A stretch of DNA of 64,000 bases from Marispirochaeta sp. (GCF_963668165.1 NZ_OY764209.1:1364001-1428000); one strand, 5' to 3'; positions 8,409 to 17,050 are shown, counted from the stretch's first letter. Program-made: numbers and translations. Notes: a model not told the origin generated them from the sequence alone.

Positions 8409-9974
8409 ATGAAGGAAAACGATCTGCTCCCGGCTGAGGAGCAGAAGGAAGAGGAAGCGAAGAATTTCTTGCAGCGTATTTTCTCGTTTATCTTTTCCGG
8501 TGACGATCCGGAGAAAGAGAAGCGCAGACTCCTGAAGGACATAGCCAGGGAGCTGAAAAAGCAGAAATATAAGTTCTATAAGCCGAAAACGGAAGAAGCC
8601 CTTCCCGGCCTGGCGAAGTTCTTTCATGATATCTATACAACCATCGGGCCTGCCCAGGTCCTGCTGGACCACGCGGCCACATCAAACGTACTGAAACAGC
8701 TGATTATCGAGCAGGCTCTTACTGACGATCAGGTTGTGATCAAGGATTCATTGTCGGAAGATGAAATACGACAACTCGCGGATACCATGGATCATAAGGC
8801 GCTGGTACAGAATCTGAAAAACCGGCTGGTCTCCCTCTATGCAGCTTTTGACGCTGAAAAAGTAAAACAGATAAATGCTCAGTACAATCTACTGATGTCT
8901 TTTCTTAAGTTTGTGCATTTTGATTACTATTTTCTGTTGAAAAAGTTCGATTCCGGTCTACCGGAACGGGATTTTGTCTATAATCCCCGGTTTGAGCAGA
9001 TCAACGGCGAGTATATTTCCGATGATTTAAAGGATTTTCTCGAGGTGGCGGGGGCTACTGACCGCAACCAGCCTTGGCAGGATCTTCTGGATGTACTGCA
9101 GCTGTACCGTGAAATGCCGGTTGTCGATCCCGGTCAGTGGAAAAAAGTGCTGCGTAATGTAGCGGAGGTCAGGAAGAGTATGGTCCTGGAACTTATTATC
9201 CGCTATGCCGATAAGGACCCATATTACAAGGTAAAAGTGGCCAGGCCCAATGAACATATTGTCGAAGAATATCTTTCCAAGATAAAAACCAATACCGAAC
9301 TTACGGTGCAGAAGATTATCAAGGAGCGGCGTACAGGAAAGATAGAAAAGCTCCTGCAGCAGGTTTTCGGCAGCGTTGCCATTTCCCGGATGAAGAACTA
9401 CACCGACAAGAACAATGTCATGTTCTCCAAAAAAATGATGGCCGGCTATATGCACGTTGCACCGATGAATTACCTGAAAGCTTTCCTGCTGGATTACTTT
9501 AAGAAGGACATCCGGGAGGTGGCGGACCAGCTCCTGATCAGGGGAAAATGGTCCACGAACCTGATGTCACAGCAGCTGTCAGATGCTTTCCATTCGGTTA
9601 TGAATATCTCTGATCAGTTGATCAGGTTTGACGACTCCCTGGGGGACGAGGGTGAGAAGGGCATTGCCCTCCGCAATGCCATTAAACGGGCCGATCGGGA
9701 CAAAAATGCGGTCAACGCCCTGCGGGAACAGCTCAAAAAGGTCAATGAAGAGGCGTTTTCAATGATTCAGGGGGCTGCCCAGAACCTGATAACTGTTGGT
9801 AAGACCCTGAAGGTGGTTATTGAAGATTACGACCGTAAACCCCGGGAGTTGATTCTGAACTGGAAAGAGATCGAAATCTCTACGGACAACCAGATCAGAT
9901 CCAAGCTGACGGAGGTTTACAAGAAGATCTATTACTTTATTCAGCTGCTCCAGTTTTATGCCAAGCCGGAATAG
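8409..9974 (+). CDS. Conserved hypothetical protein, spirochaete-type (possibly DUF5312)
   Basis: A 521-residue protein I cannot assign to a function. It is soluble-looking, strongly charged and helix-rich, with no signal peptide and no obvious catalytic motif. The N-terminus is acidic (PAEEQKEEEAKNF) and then basic (EKEKRRLLKDIARELKKQ). Long conserved-looking hypotheticals of this kind are common in spirochaetes, and the DUF5312 suggestion is only a memory-based guess. The ATG at 8409 lies 7 nt after a -10 box with no Shine-Dalgarno, so translation is probably leaderless. It is monocistronic, followed by a stem-loop at 10122-10159. Confidence 0.6.
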   Translation: MKENDLLPAEEQKEEEAKNFLQRIFSFIFSGDDPEKEKRRLLKDIARELKKQKYKFYKPKTEEALPGLAKFFHDIYTTIGPAQVLLDHAATSNVLKQLIIEQALTDDQVVIKDSLSEDEIRQLADTMDHKALVQNLKNRLVSLYAAFDAEKVKQINAQYNLLMSFLKFVHFDYYFLLKKFDSGLPERDFVYNPRFEQINGEYISDDLKDFLEVAGATDRNQPWQDLLDVLQLYREMPVVDPGQWKKVLRNVAEVRKSMVLELIIRYADKDPYYKVKVARPNEHIVEEYLSKIKTNTELTVQKIIKERRTGKIEKLLQQVFGSVAISRMKNYTDKNNVMFSKKMMAGYMHVAPMNYLKAFLLDYFKKDIREVADQLLIRGKWSTNLMSQQLSDAFHSVMNISDQLIRFDDSLGDEGEKGIALRNAIKRADRDKNAVNALREQLKKVNEEAFSMIQGAAQNLITVGKTLKVVIEDYDRKPRELILNWKEIEISTDNQIRSKLTEVYKKIYYFIQLLQFYAKPE

Positions 9975-10121
9975 AACTGTCTTTTTGTAAAGTACTGGAC
10001 CGCCGCCGCGTATACAACAGGCCGGCAAAGACCACTCTTTACCGCGAATTACGTGATCTAACCTGAAAGTACACCTCCAAGACTCGCAATCACACAATAA
10101 AAGAATGCGAAAGGTACAGTA

Positions 10122-10159
10122 TTGCAGGAGGCTCCCCGCTGCGGAGCTGCTCACTGCAA
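10122..10159. terminator. Imperfect stem-loop between convergent genes, possible bidirectional terminator
   Basis: Outer arms TTGCAG (10122-10127) and CTGCAA (10154-10159) enclose a second stem (GGCTCC / GGAGC). It lies between the 3' ends of the hypothetical gene (9974) and the beta-barrel gene (10165). The T tract is short on both strands. Confidence 0.4.
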
Positions 10160-10164
10160 CTCTT

Positions 10165-11247
10165 TCAGAAAATAAAGGAACAGCCGGCGCTGACGAACCA
10201 GGCAGGCAGAGAATCCGCTTCTCTGCTGTTATGGAGGGAGAAGAGATCGCCCTTTTCTCCGCTGGCGATGCCGGCGTAGCCGAGGAGTGTAAATCCCTGA
10301 TAGATGTTCCAGCTTCCCCCGATTACGTGGAGGGCGCTGATATCCACGGGGGAAACTATTGCCCGGTAGAAGATGTTCCGCCGGTCGTCGGGGCTCAGGC
10401 TGATTTCCGGGTATAAATAGAGCCCGTACTCCCGGGGATCCTTCCCGTCCTTCCAGCTGCCCCGGGGACGGAGAAGCCCCTCGATGCGGAGATTCAGGCT
10501 TGAGGAGTAGCCGACCCTGAAGAGCTGAAACAGTCCGAAACTCAGGCGCAGGTTTTCATCAAGCTGTTCATCCGCGCCGGCGACGGGTTCAATTACGCTG
10601 GCTGCGGAAAGATGCCAGTTGAGCCAGCCGCCCCCCTGAAGACTGACGTAGGGACGGTGTTCTCCTGCTTCTCCCGCGTAGAGATAACCCCCCTCAACCT
10701 TGATCCCCCCGGGGCGCAGTACCAGCCGGCCGCCGCCGGAGGGGTAGTCTTCAGGGGTTTCTCCGGGAGTAAGCAGGACTGCTTCGGCAAAACTGAAGCG
10801 GCCCATGGAATAGTAGACAGAGGCCAGCCAGGTGCCGGCGGTCCGCAGCTCGTCTCCGGTAAGGTCCACAGTCGTAGACTGGGAATCAAAGAGGACGTCC
10901 CCGGCATTGAACATAAACCCTTCGCCCCAGGAGAGCCTGGTCTTTCCCATAGTCAGCCGGAACCAGGGGAGCCTGGCTCTGACAAAGGCGCGGTGCAGAT
11001 CGAAATCCGTCGCTGCTTCACCAACATCCGCTTTTATTGAGACCTGACCCTTGACGTCCCGGTTTGCTTCTGAACGGAAGCTAAGGTCCGCTTCACTGGC
11101 GCCGGTAATTCCCGCGCCGGAATCCTCGGTTTGAAATATTCCCGCCAGGTTCCTGATTTCGATACTGAGGCTGTTGTCGGCGGCAAGGTTCAGAGAAAAA
11201 AGCAGTATAAAGGCCCCGCAAGCTACGGTTGTATGGAACTTCACCAT
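10165..11247 (-). CDS. Predicted outer-membrane beta-barrel protein, last gene of the export operon
   Basis: This 360-residue protein has a signal peptide (FILLFSLNLAADN cleavage region) and then alternating polar and hydrophobic strands rich in Tyr, Arg and Gly, ending in an aromatic-rich strand (LPAWFVSAGCSFIF), as expected of an outer-membrane barrel. An internal segment, FRLTMGKTRLSWGEGFMFNAG, resembles porin-like proteins of the DUF1302/alginate-export sort, but I do not assign a family. Its ATG overlaps the stop of the LolA-like gene, and gaggag precedes it. It is likely the outer-membrane partner of the upstream ABC system. Confidence 0.65.
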   Translation of the reverse strand: MVKFHTTVACGAFILLFSLNLAADNSLSIEIRNLAGIFQTEDSGAGITGASEADLSFRSEANRDVKGQVSIKADVGEAATDFDLHRAFVRARLPWFRLTMGKTRLSWGEGFMFNAGDVLFDSQSTTVDLTGDELRTAGTWLASVYYSMGRFSFAEAVLLTPGETPEDYPSGGGRLVLRPGGIKVEGGYLYAGEAGEHRPYVSLQGGGWLNWHLSAASVIEPVAGADEQLDENLRLSFGLFQLFRVGYSSSLNLRIEGLLRPRGSWKDGKDPREYGLYLYPEISLSPDDRRNIFYRAIVSPVDISALHVIGGSWNIYQGFTLLGYAGIASGEKGDLFSLHNSREADSLPAWFVSAGCSFIF

Positions 11248-11969
11248 GTCAGCTCCTCAAGGCTGAAAATCCGTGGATCAATGGTGATTCCGAGTTCCAG
11301 GGTATCGAGAATCATCCTGGTAGAAGAGTTCTTTTTCATCTTGTCCCGCACGACTATCTGTGTCGGAATATATTTGCCCTCGATTTCCGTAATCTCGTCA
11401 AACTCCATCTCCTTAAGGAGAGTCCCGGAGCGGGAAAACTTGTGACCCTTGAGGCTGGTGAATCTGCTGCTGTCGATCCAGAGCAGCTGTGAGTGGTAAG
11501 GTACAGAGCGACTTTTCGCCGTAAGGCGGATTACATAGCAGTCGATACCGTTAACACGCTCATTTCCCTCCAGCTCGGTGTTGTAATCGTCAAGGAGACT
11601 CTTGCCCCCTGTCATGTCCTCATAGGAGAAGTCGGAGTCCATTATCGAATCCCGCATGGCGCTCCCCTGAATACGCAGGACATCCTCGGCATCGGGAAAA
11701 TAGAGGTAGATCTCGTCTTCGGTGCGCAGGATCTTCTGTCCCTCTTCTCCCTTGCTGGTAAACTCGATCAGGGCCTCCTCATCTCCCCGCGCCCAGGAGC
11801 GAAAGGTCCGGGTTATGCTGCCGTATTTGTCGGTGGTGATCATGCGTCCCTCCGAATAGGCTGTCTCGTGAATCTGGTTCTCCTCCAGACGACGGACAAT
11901 CTCTTCGGGACTCAGAGCCGGCAGCAGCGCGGCCGGCAGCAGCAATACTATGACAAGTATGCTTTTCAT
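11241..11969 (-). CDS. LolA-like outer membrane lipoprotein-sorting protein
   Basis: This 242-residue protein has a cleavable signal peptide (ILVIVLLLPAALLPALS) and a LolA-like sequence: SPEEIVRRLEEN at the mature N-terminus, TFRSWARGDEEALIEFTS, and EDEIYLYFPDAEDVLRI. Such proteins have a half-barrel fold that binds lipids or lipoprotein acyl chains in the periplasm. The aaaggag before the ATG at 11969 is strong. It is preceded by a 183-bp gap that is almost filled by two 81-bp repeats and followed by an overlapping barrel gene. It probably carries a lipid substrate from the ABC permeases to the outer membrane. Confidence 0.75.
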   Translation of the reverse strand: MKSILVIVLLLPAALLPALSPEEIVRRLEENQIHETAYSEGRMITTDKYGSITRTFRSWARGDEEALIEFTSKGEEGQKILRTEDEIYLYFPDAEDVLRIQGSAMRDSIMDSDFSYEDMTGGKSLLDDYNTELEGNERVNGIDCYVIRLTAKSRSVPYHSQLLWIDSSRFTSLKGHKFSRSGTLLKEMEFDEITEIEGKYIPTQIVVRDKMKKNSSTRMILDTLELGITIDPRIFSLEELTW

Positions 11970-11980
11970 TACGTTAACTC

Positions 11981-12142
11981 CTTTTTCACGGTCGCCATCG
12001 GACGGTCTGCGTTCTCCGGCTCCGCTTTGCCTTGTTCAGGGTCGGCAAAGCCGCCCCTTCGCTTTTTCACGGTCGCCATCGGACGGTCTGCGTTCTCCGG
12101 CTCCGCTTTGCCTCGTTCAGGGTCGGCAAAGCTGCCCCTTCG
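11981..12142. repeat. Two tandem 81-bp copies of an interspersed repeat
   Basis: Copies at 11981-12061 and 12062-12142 are nearly identical and begin CTTTTTCACGGTCGCCATCG. Each contains an 8-bp inverted repeat, GCTTTGCC ... GGCAAAGC, around a 12-nt loop. A diverged third copy is at 16463-16538. They fill the gap between the second permease gene and the LolA-like gene. The 81-bp length is a multiple of three and the minus strand stays open through both copies. Confidence 0.9.
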
Positions 12143-12152
12143 CTTAAAAAAA

Positions 12153-13397
12153 TCATACGTGACGCAGGGCCTCCACGGGCTCGATTTTCGCGGCCCGGTG
12201 GGTCGGGATCAGGCTTGAGACTGAGGCAACCGTCAGGGAATAGAAAAATACGAACAGTGTGGATTTCAGGTTCAGCCGGGGATAAATTATGCTGCTTATA
12301 TCGAAATCTACCCCCTGCATTCCGGAAGAGAAATCCAGCCCGATTGCTCCCAGCCAGGCCGTAATGCCGATACCGCAGGCTACTCCTATGGCAGTTCCGA
12401 TGAGGGACATGAAGAAAGCCTCGAGAAAGAAAAGTCGGACAATCTCCCGGCCTTCCATACCCAGCGCGCCGATGGTCCCGATCTCCCGCATGCGTTCGTA
12501 AATGATCATCATAACCGAGTTGGCAATTACCGTACCAGCAAGAATAAAAAAGATCAGAGCCATGAAATTGTAGGAGATATCCGCAACATCGATCCATCGT
12601 ACCATCAGGTTAAGCTCTCGCCAGTCCCGGGCCACGGCCTGATCCTCAGGGGCAAGTGTCTTTGCAACCAGCGCTTTGGCTTCCTTGTCGGAAAGCTCTT
12701 TTTCAAATTTGACCAGGATTTCCACCACTGAGTCTCCCATCTTGAGTATGGACTGGGCCCGGTCCAGAGGGATGTAGAAATAACTCTGGTTCATGGCTGC
12801 TACATTGAAGGCGGCAATCCCGCTTATGGTAAAGGTTGCCGCGTTGGGACCCCGGCGCATGGTGGTGGTAATTAAGGTTACCGTGTCGCCGACCTTTTTG
12901 CTGATCTTTTTTGCCAGAGCAGCGCCCAGGAGTACTTCTGACTCTCCTTTCCTGGGAAGACTCCCTTCGGCGAGATAACGTTCGATCTGCTGAAACTCCG
13001 CCTCTTTTTCAAAAAGGAGACCGACACCCATGGCCGGAGCGTTTACGGCGTCGGGATTACGAACCGTCGGTGGTTCCAGGAAGGCCGGAAAGGGTATGCG
13101 GGGCACTGCCTGGGCGGGGGAATCCAGGGACTCGATCTCCCGTACCATCCCGGGCCAGTTTTCAAGGCGCAGGTGCAGGGGATTGAGCATCTCCTTCTCG
13201 TCAAACTCATTATGGCGCACCCGGACCTGGCCGGTAAAAAAGGACTGAACATTCCATTCAAGATCCGCCTTCATGCCGGCCAGAAGGCTGAAGAGAAAGA
13301 CAATTGCCATGGCCGCCAGGGCAATGGCCAGTATGCAGAGCAGACTGCGGCGGCGGTTTCGGCTTATATTGCGGAAGGCGATAGCGGAAAGCTTCAT
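12153..13397 (-). CDS. FtsX/MacB-type ABC transporter permease 2
   Basis: A 414-residue permease with one N-terminal membrane helix (SLLCILAIALAAMAIVFLFS), a large periplasmic domain (about residues 45-270), and three C-terminal helices ending in THRAAKIEPVEALRHV, the signature end of FtsX/LolE/MacB permeases. The start is the ATG at 13397, after aggaggaatgag. It lies 11 nt after permease 1. Two different permeases with one LolD-type ATPase point to a heterodimeric exporter like LolCDE. Members extract lipids or lipoproteins from the outer leaflet of the inner membrane. Confidence 0.85.
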   Translation of the reverse strand: MKLSAIAFRNISRNRRRSLLCILAIALAAMAIVFLFSLLAGMKADLEWNVQSFFTGQVRVRHNEFDEKEMLNPLHLRLENWPGMVREIESLDSPAQAVPRIPFPAFLEPPTVRNPDAVNAPAMGVGLLFEKEAEFQQIERYLAEGSLPRKGESEVLLGAALAKKISKKVGDTVTLITTTMRRGPNAATFTISGIAAFNVAAMNQSYFYIPLDRAQSILKMGDSVVEILVKFEKELSDKEAKALVAKTLAPEDQAVARDWRELNLMVRWIDVADISYNFMALIFFILAGTVIANSVMMIIYERMREIGTIGALGMEGREIVRLFFLEAFFMSLIGTAIGVACGIGITAWLGAIGLDFSSGMQGVDFDISSIIYPRLNLKSTLFVFFYSLTVASVSSLIPTHRAAKIEPVEALRHV

Positions 13398-13408
13398 CTC
13401 ATTCCTCC

Positions 13409-14674
13409 TTATTCGTCCCGCAGACAGTCGGTTATCTGCATCCTCAGAGCACTGCGGATGGGAATCAAGGCAACGGCCATGGCTATAAGAATCCCGGCGA
13501 AAAATGCCCTGAGCATGCTTGTAAAGTTCCACATGCTGCGGAAGACCCCGGAAATCCTGTAGCCGATGTCGATCTCTTTTATCATGGGAGTGAAATCCCA
13601 GCCCCATTCAACCAGCGGCCAGTTGATGAGGGCTCCGAGAATAAGGCCTCCAACGGCTCCCACCAGACCGATGCCCCCGGCTTCGAAAAGAAAGGTGAGC
13701 CGGATCTGCCTGTCGGACATGCCCATGGCGCGCATCATTCCTAGTTCCCGGATACGCTCGAAAACCGCCATCAGCATGGTATTGCTTATTCCAACCGTGG
13801 CGATTACAAAAACTAAAAGCAGGATGATTCTGGACCCGGTGGCTTTCATGGAGGCCATGGCGACATAATCAGGGGCAAGCTCTTTCCAGCTGTGGACCCG
13901 TAGATCGTGACCCTCCCCGGAAAGAAGCCCTTCAATCCGTCGCGCCTCTTTATCAGGGTCAGGGGAGTTTTTAAAGGAAAAAGGGTAACTGAGGGCAAGC
14001 TCGGTTACTGCTCCTTCCATTTCCAGATAGTAATCTGCGGTGGACAGCGGCAGGAACACGGTCCCCTTGTTCATCTGCGGGTTGGGAACGTTGATGAGGC
14101 CGACAATCTCCATGTCCATGGTCTCGTATGCTCCGTGGCGGGTCCGGGTTCTCAGGGTCAGAGGGTATCCCACTTTTGCTCCCAGGTCGGCAGCCATCCA
14201 TTCTCCGATGAGCACCCCGTTTTCACCGTCTTCCGGAAAGCGTCCCTCCGTCAGGGTCTCCCGCAGGCGGAAGACTTCATCGTCCCGGGCGGGGTCAAGG
14301 GCAATACATTTAACATATACCGAACCGTCCTCGGGGTAAGGGTCCTCCCGTACAAAGAGTTCGGCTTTGAATACGACCCGGGGCGCGGCGGTGATGGATT
14401 CGTCCTTCAGAAAGTCAATAAGCTCTTGAGATTTCTCGATCACATATTTCAGGGGCAGGTTTTCCTGTTCTTCCAGGTAGCCGGGATGCATTATCTTGGC
14501 CGAAGCGGTCTCGTAATTGATGAGGTTTATCTCCGATTCCTTCTCGGCACCTTTCAGGAAGCTGTCCAGCACGATAAATAGGCCGAGTCCAAAGGCAATG
14601 GCCGATGCTGTTATAATTGTCCGTTTGGTATAGCGGGTCAGGTTTCTGAATGCCAGGGATAAAAGAAAGCTCAT
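13409..14674 (-). CDS. FtsX/MacB-type ABC transporter permease 1
   Basis: A 421-residue permease with the same architecture as its downstream neighbour: N-terminal helix (IITASAIAFGLGLFIVLD), periplasmic domain, then helices around residues 280-400 that include VFERIRELGMMRAMGMSDRQI, the conserved cytoplasmic loop of this family that contacts the ATPase, and the terminal PIRSALRMQITDCLRDE. Its ATG overlaps the ATPase stop (ATGA). It probably forms a heterodimer with permease 2. Confidence 0.85.
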   Translation of the reverse strand: MSFLLSLAFRNLTRYTKRTIITASAIAFGLGLFIVLDSFLKGAEKESEINLINYETASAKIMHPGYLEEQENLPLKYVIEKSQELIDFLKDESITAAPRVVFKAELFVREDPYPEDGSVYVKCIALDPARDDEVFRLRETLTEGRFPEDGENGVLIGEWMAADLGAKVGYPLTLRTRTRHGAYETMDMEIVGLINVPNPQMNKGTVFLPLSTADYYLEMEGAVTELALSYPFSFKNSPDPDKEARRIEGLLSGEGHDLRVHSWKELAPDYVAMASMKATGSRIILLLVFVIATVGISNTMLMAVFERIRELGMMRAMGMSDRQIRLTFLFEAGGIGLVGAVGGLILGALINWPLVEWGWDFTPMIKEIDIGYRISGVFRSMWNFTSMLRAFFAGILIAMAVALIPIRSALRMQITDCLRDE

Positions 14675-15354
14675 ACATCACCTCCGCTGTCTTCGACAAC
14701 GCGGCCGTCCTGCAGTCTGACAAGCCGCCGGGCGAAGTCCATGACCATGGTATCGTGGGTGGAGAATATGAAGGTGGTGCCGTGTTTATGGTTCATTTGT
14801 TTCATCAGTTCCAATACCGAGTGGCCGGTCTCTGAGTCCAGATTGGCCGTAGGTTCGTCTGCCAGTATGATGGAAGGCTTCTTTACCAGTGCCCGGGCAA
14901 CCGCGACCCGCTGCTGCTGGCCGCCAGAGAGCTGCCCCGGGCGGCGGTCCTCCATGCCCTCCAGACCTACCTCCTTGAGGATCTGCATGCTTCTTTCCCG
15001 GACCTCTCCGTTCTCAAGCTTCAGGAGGTGCAGTGAAAAGGCCACGTTCTCGTAAGCCGTGAGGACGGGTATCAGGTTGAAGGTTTGAAAGATAAACCCC
15101 AGGTTCTCACGTCGGAATCCGGCCAGCTCTTTCTTGTTCAGACTGGAAACCTTTTGCTTGTCGATGAGGATCTCTCCGCTGTCGGCGGTGTCGATGCAGC
15201 CGATCAGGTTCAGCAGGGTTGTTTTTCCGGAGCCTGAGGGCCCGGCTATGGAGGTGAATTCTCCGCCTTCTATGCTGATGTTCAGTTCTCGCAGGGCGTG
15301 GACAATGGTTTCGCCGCTGCGGTAGTTCTTGACGATTCCTTTTGCTTCAATCAT
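14671..15354 (-). CDS. LolD/MacB-type ABC transporter ATP-binding protein
   Basis: This 227-residue ATPase is complete: Walker A GPSGSGKTT, Q-loop FQTFNLIPVLTAYENV, signature LSGGQQQRVAVARAL and Walker B IILADEPTANLDS. The Q-loop followed by LTAYENV is typical of the LolD/FtsE/MacB group. The start is the ATG at 15354, which overlaps the end of the SPFH gene; the frame reads further upstream but only through SPFH coding sequence. It drives the two adjacent FtsX-type permeases. Confidence 0.9.
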   Translation of the reverse strand: MIEAKGIVKNYRSGETIVHALRELNISIEGGEFTSIAGPSGSGKTTLLNLIGCIDTADSGEILIDKQKVSSLNKKELAGFRRENLGFIFQTFNLIPVLTAYENVAFSLHLLKLENGEVRERSMQILKEVGLEGMEDRRPGQLSGGQQQRVAVARALVKKPSIILADEPTANLDSETGHSVLELMKQMNHKHGTTFIFSTHDTMVMDFARRLVRLQDGRVVEDSGGDV

Positions 15355-16450
15355 CGTTCTGCTCCTTTTGAGGCGCATCCGGGCTGTTCTGCTTCTGGAA
15401 TGCCGCCGCGCCAAGGACGGTACCAAGATTCATGCTCTCCAGGGCGGTGGAGGGGAGGAGCATCAGTGAGTTCTTATTGTACTTCATGCCTTCATAGACC
15501 ATGTTCATGGCCCTGAGCTGAAGGGCTGCCGGATTGTCGATATAGGCCCGGGAGGCTTCTTCGAATTTTGAAGCAACCTCCGCTTCTGCGGTACCCAGGA
15601 TTATCCGGGCCTGCCGTTCCCGTTCAGCCTGGGCTTTCCGGCTCATAGCGTCTTCAAGCTCCTTGGGGATCAGAATGTCGGTGAACTCTACGCTCAGAAT
15701 GGTTATCCCCCAGGGGCTGGTTTTAGCATCGAGAATCTGTTGAATGTCCCGGCCTACGTCCTCCCGCTCGGAGAGTAGCTTTGCCAGATCATTTTTTCCA
15801 ATAGCATCCCTGAGGGCGGTTTGGGCGGAGAGGGTAACTGCTTCGATGTAGTTTTCCACCTCCAGGATTGCCTTGCCGGCGTCCCATATCATCCAGAAGC
15901 AGAGGGCGTCGATGTGGACTGGAACGTTGTCCCGGGTGAGGGTTCGCTCGGCGCTGAAATCGGTAACCCGGATCCGGGTATCAACGAAGGCGGCGATACG
16001 ATCGATTATGGGAAGAAGTATAAAAATACCGGCATCACGAACCCTGCGGAAGCGCCCGAAGCGCAGCACCACAACCTTGTCCCAGTGGAAAACAAGCTGT
16101 ACCGAAGCAGAAAGGAGGACTCCAAGGCCCGCGATAATGTAGGCGGGCGGATACTCAATGCGGCCGTAGCCCCCCATCGCTCCCAAAACCAGAAAAAGAG
16201 ATACCACCTGTATTGTCCACAGGGGAAGAAGCGCCATAAGGATACCGGCTCCCAGGAGCCCTCCGCCGATAGACACAAGGGCTTCCGGGTTCACAAGGGG
16301 ATCATACCAGTAGAGAAGCCCTGCTGCTCCGCCGCCAAAGATAAGGAGCATCAGAAAAGAGTAGGTTGAGTAATGAAAATCCTTCTCGATTTTCCTGCGG
16401 GGCTCATTTTTTATGCGGGAGTACTTTTCTTTTAAAAGTCCAAGGTTCAT
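15347..16450 (-). CDS. SPFH/Band 7 (slipin-like) membrane protein
   Basis: This 367-residue protein has four predicted membrane segments in the first 110 residues or so, then an SPFH domain beginning VVVLRFGRFRRVRDAGIFILLPIIDR, and a charged helical stretch (SRKAQAERERQARIILGTAEAEVASKFEEAS) typical of stomatin/slipin oligomers. SPFH proteins form cage-like scaffolds in membranes and often regulate proteases or transporters. The start is the ATG at 16450, after aagaggagag. Its last codons overlap the ATPase start, so it is part of the export operon. A repeat copy fills the gap to the GntR gene upstream. Confidence 0.85.
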   Translation of the reverse strand: MNLGLLKEKYSRIKNEPRRKIEKDFHYSTYSFLMLLIFGGGAAGLLYWYDPLVNPEALVSIGGGLLGAGILMALLPLWTIQVVSLFLVLGAMGGYGRIEYPPAYIIAGLGVLLSASVQLVFHWDKVVVLRFGRFRRVRDAGIFILLPIIDRIAAFVDTRIRVTDFSAERTLTRDNVPVHIDALCFWMIWDAGKAILEVENYIEAVTLSAQTALRDAIGKNDLAKLLSEREDVGRDIQQILDAKTSPWGITILSVEFTDILIPKELEDAMSRKAQAERERQARIILGTAEAEVASKFEEASRAYIDNPAALQLRAMNMVYEGMKYNKNSLMLLPSTALESMNLGTVLGAAAFQKQNSPDAPQKEQNDD

Positions 16451-16462
16451 GGTTCTCTCCTC

Positions 16463-16538
16463 TTCTTCCGGTCGCCATCGGACCTGTGTCCTCCGGCTCC
16501 GCTCAGCATCGTTCAGGGTCGGCAAATCCGCCCCTTCG
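16463..16538. repeat. Third, diverged copy of the interspersed repeat
   Basis: About 76 bp aligns to the 81-bp units at 11981-12142, with small gaps. The end GTTCAGGGTCGGCAAA and CCGCCCCTTCG is conserved, but the internal hairpin arm is not (CTCAGC instead of CTTTGC). It sits between the GntR gene and the SPFH gene. Confidence 0.85.
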
Positions 16539-16563
16539 CTTTTTCTGCTTTGGTGGTTAGTTT

Positions 16564-16962
16564 TCATCGGTTCAGCTCCTGAAGATAGATGATTACATCA
16601 TCCAGACTGAAGCCGTAGGAATTGGCCTTTGTTATAAACCCGCGGGTAATCTCCGCCAGAATCCGTTCCCGCTCGATATCATCCAGCTGAATATCCTTGT
16701 CCGCGATAAAGGTGCCGGTTCCCTGCTGGGTTGTAACAATTCCGCGGATCTCAAGCTCATTATAGGCCCGGGCGACGGTGTTGGGGTTTATCTGCAGCTC
16801 AACTGCCAGGCTGCGGACCGTCGGCAGCTGTTCTCCGGTGCTGAGGCGCCCGTCTGCTATGGCCATTTCGATTTGCAGAATGATCTGTTTGTAGTAGGGC
16901 ACCCCGCTTTTGGGATCCAGGGAAAACTGGAGCAGCCTGGTATTCTTTCGTGACGCCGCCAT
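16564..16962 (-). CDS. GntR-family regulator (YtrA type), first gene of the export operon
   Basis: This 132-residue protein is an N-terminal winged helix (GVPYYKQIILQIEMAIADG, then LPTVRSLAVELQINPNTVARAYNELE and GIVTTQQGTGTFI) with a short C-terminal helical tail. This is the YtrA subfamily, which usually represses a neighbouring ABC transporter operon. The ATG at 16962 follows gggaggt. It heads the SPFH/ABC/LolA-like/barrel operon, and a TTGTA...TACAA palindrome and a TGTACTAA direct repeat sit just downstream of its promoter, so autorepression is likely. Confidence 0.88.
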   Translation of the reverse strand: MAASRKNTRLLQFSLDPKSGVPYYKQIILQIEMAIADGRLSTGEQLPTVRSLAVELQINPNTVARAYNELEIRGIVTTQQGTGTFIADKDIQLDDIERERILAEITRGFITKANSYGFSLDDVIIYLQELNR

Positions 16963-16980
16963 TGGACCTCCCGTACCGGG

Positions 16981-17050
16981 TGTACTAAACACTTATTGTA
17001 CTAATTCTTTAATACAATAATAATGTAATCCGACTGAACCGAACAGTCAA
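16981..17050 (-). promoter_or_regulatory. Promoter and predicted YtrA-type operator of the GntR/export operon
   Basis: The -35 TTGACT (17050-17045), a 17-bp spacer and -10 TACATT (17027-17022) form a good promoter. Downstream lie a 22-bp imperfect palindrome (16996-17017, outer arms TTGTA and TACAA) and TGTACTAA repeated at 16981 and 16997, 16 bp apart. A repressor bound there would cover the transcription start. Confidence 0.65.

Noticed and set aside
11981..12142. The tandem 81-bp units considered as a CRISPR array.
   Set aside because: Only two direct units with no unique spacers; unit length and content are unlike CRISPR repeats.
12067..12597. A 176-codon frame reading through the 81-bp repeat and part of permease 2.
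   Set aside because: Most of it is the wrong frame of a clear permease. The open frame in the repeat follows from its 81-bp length.
13398..13607. N-terminal extension of permease 2 by 70 residues.
   Set aside because: The sequence overlaps the end of permease 1 in another frame; the ATG at 13397 has a strong Shine-Dalgarno and family-like start.
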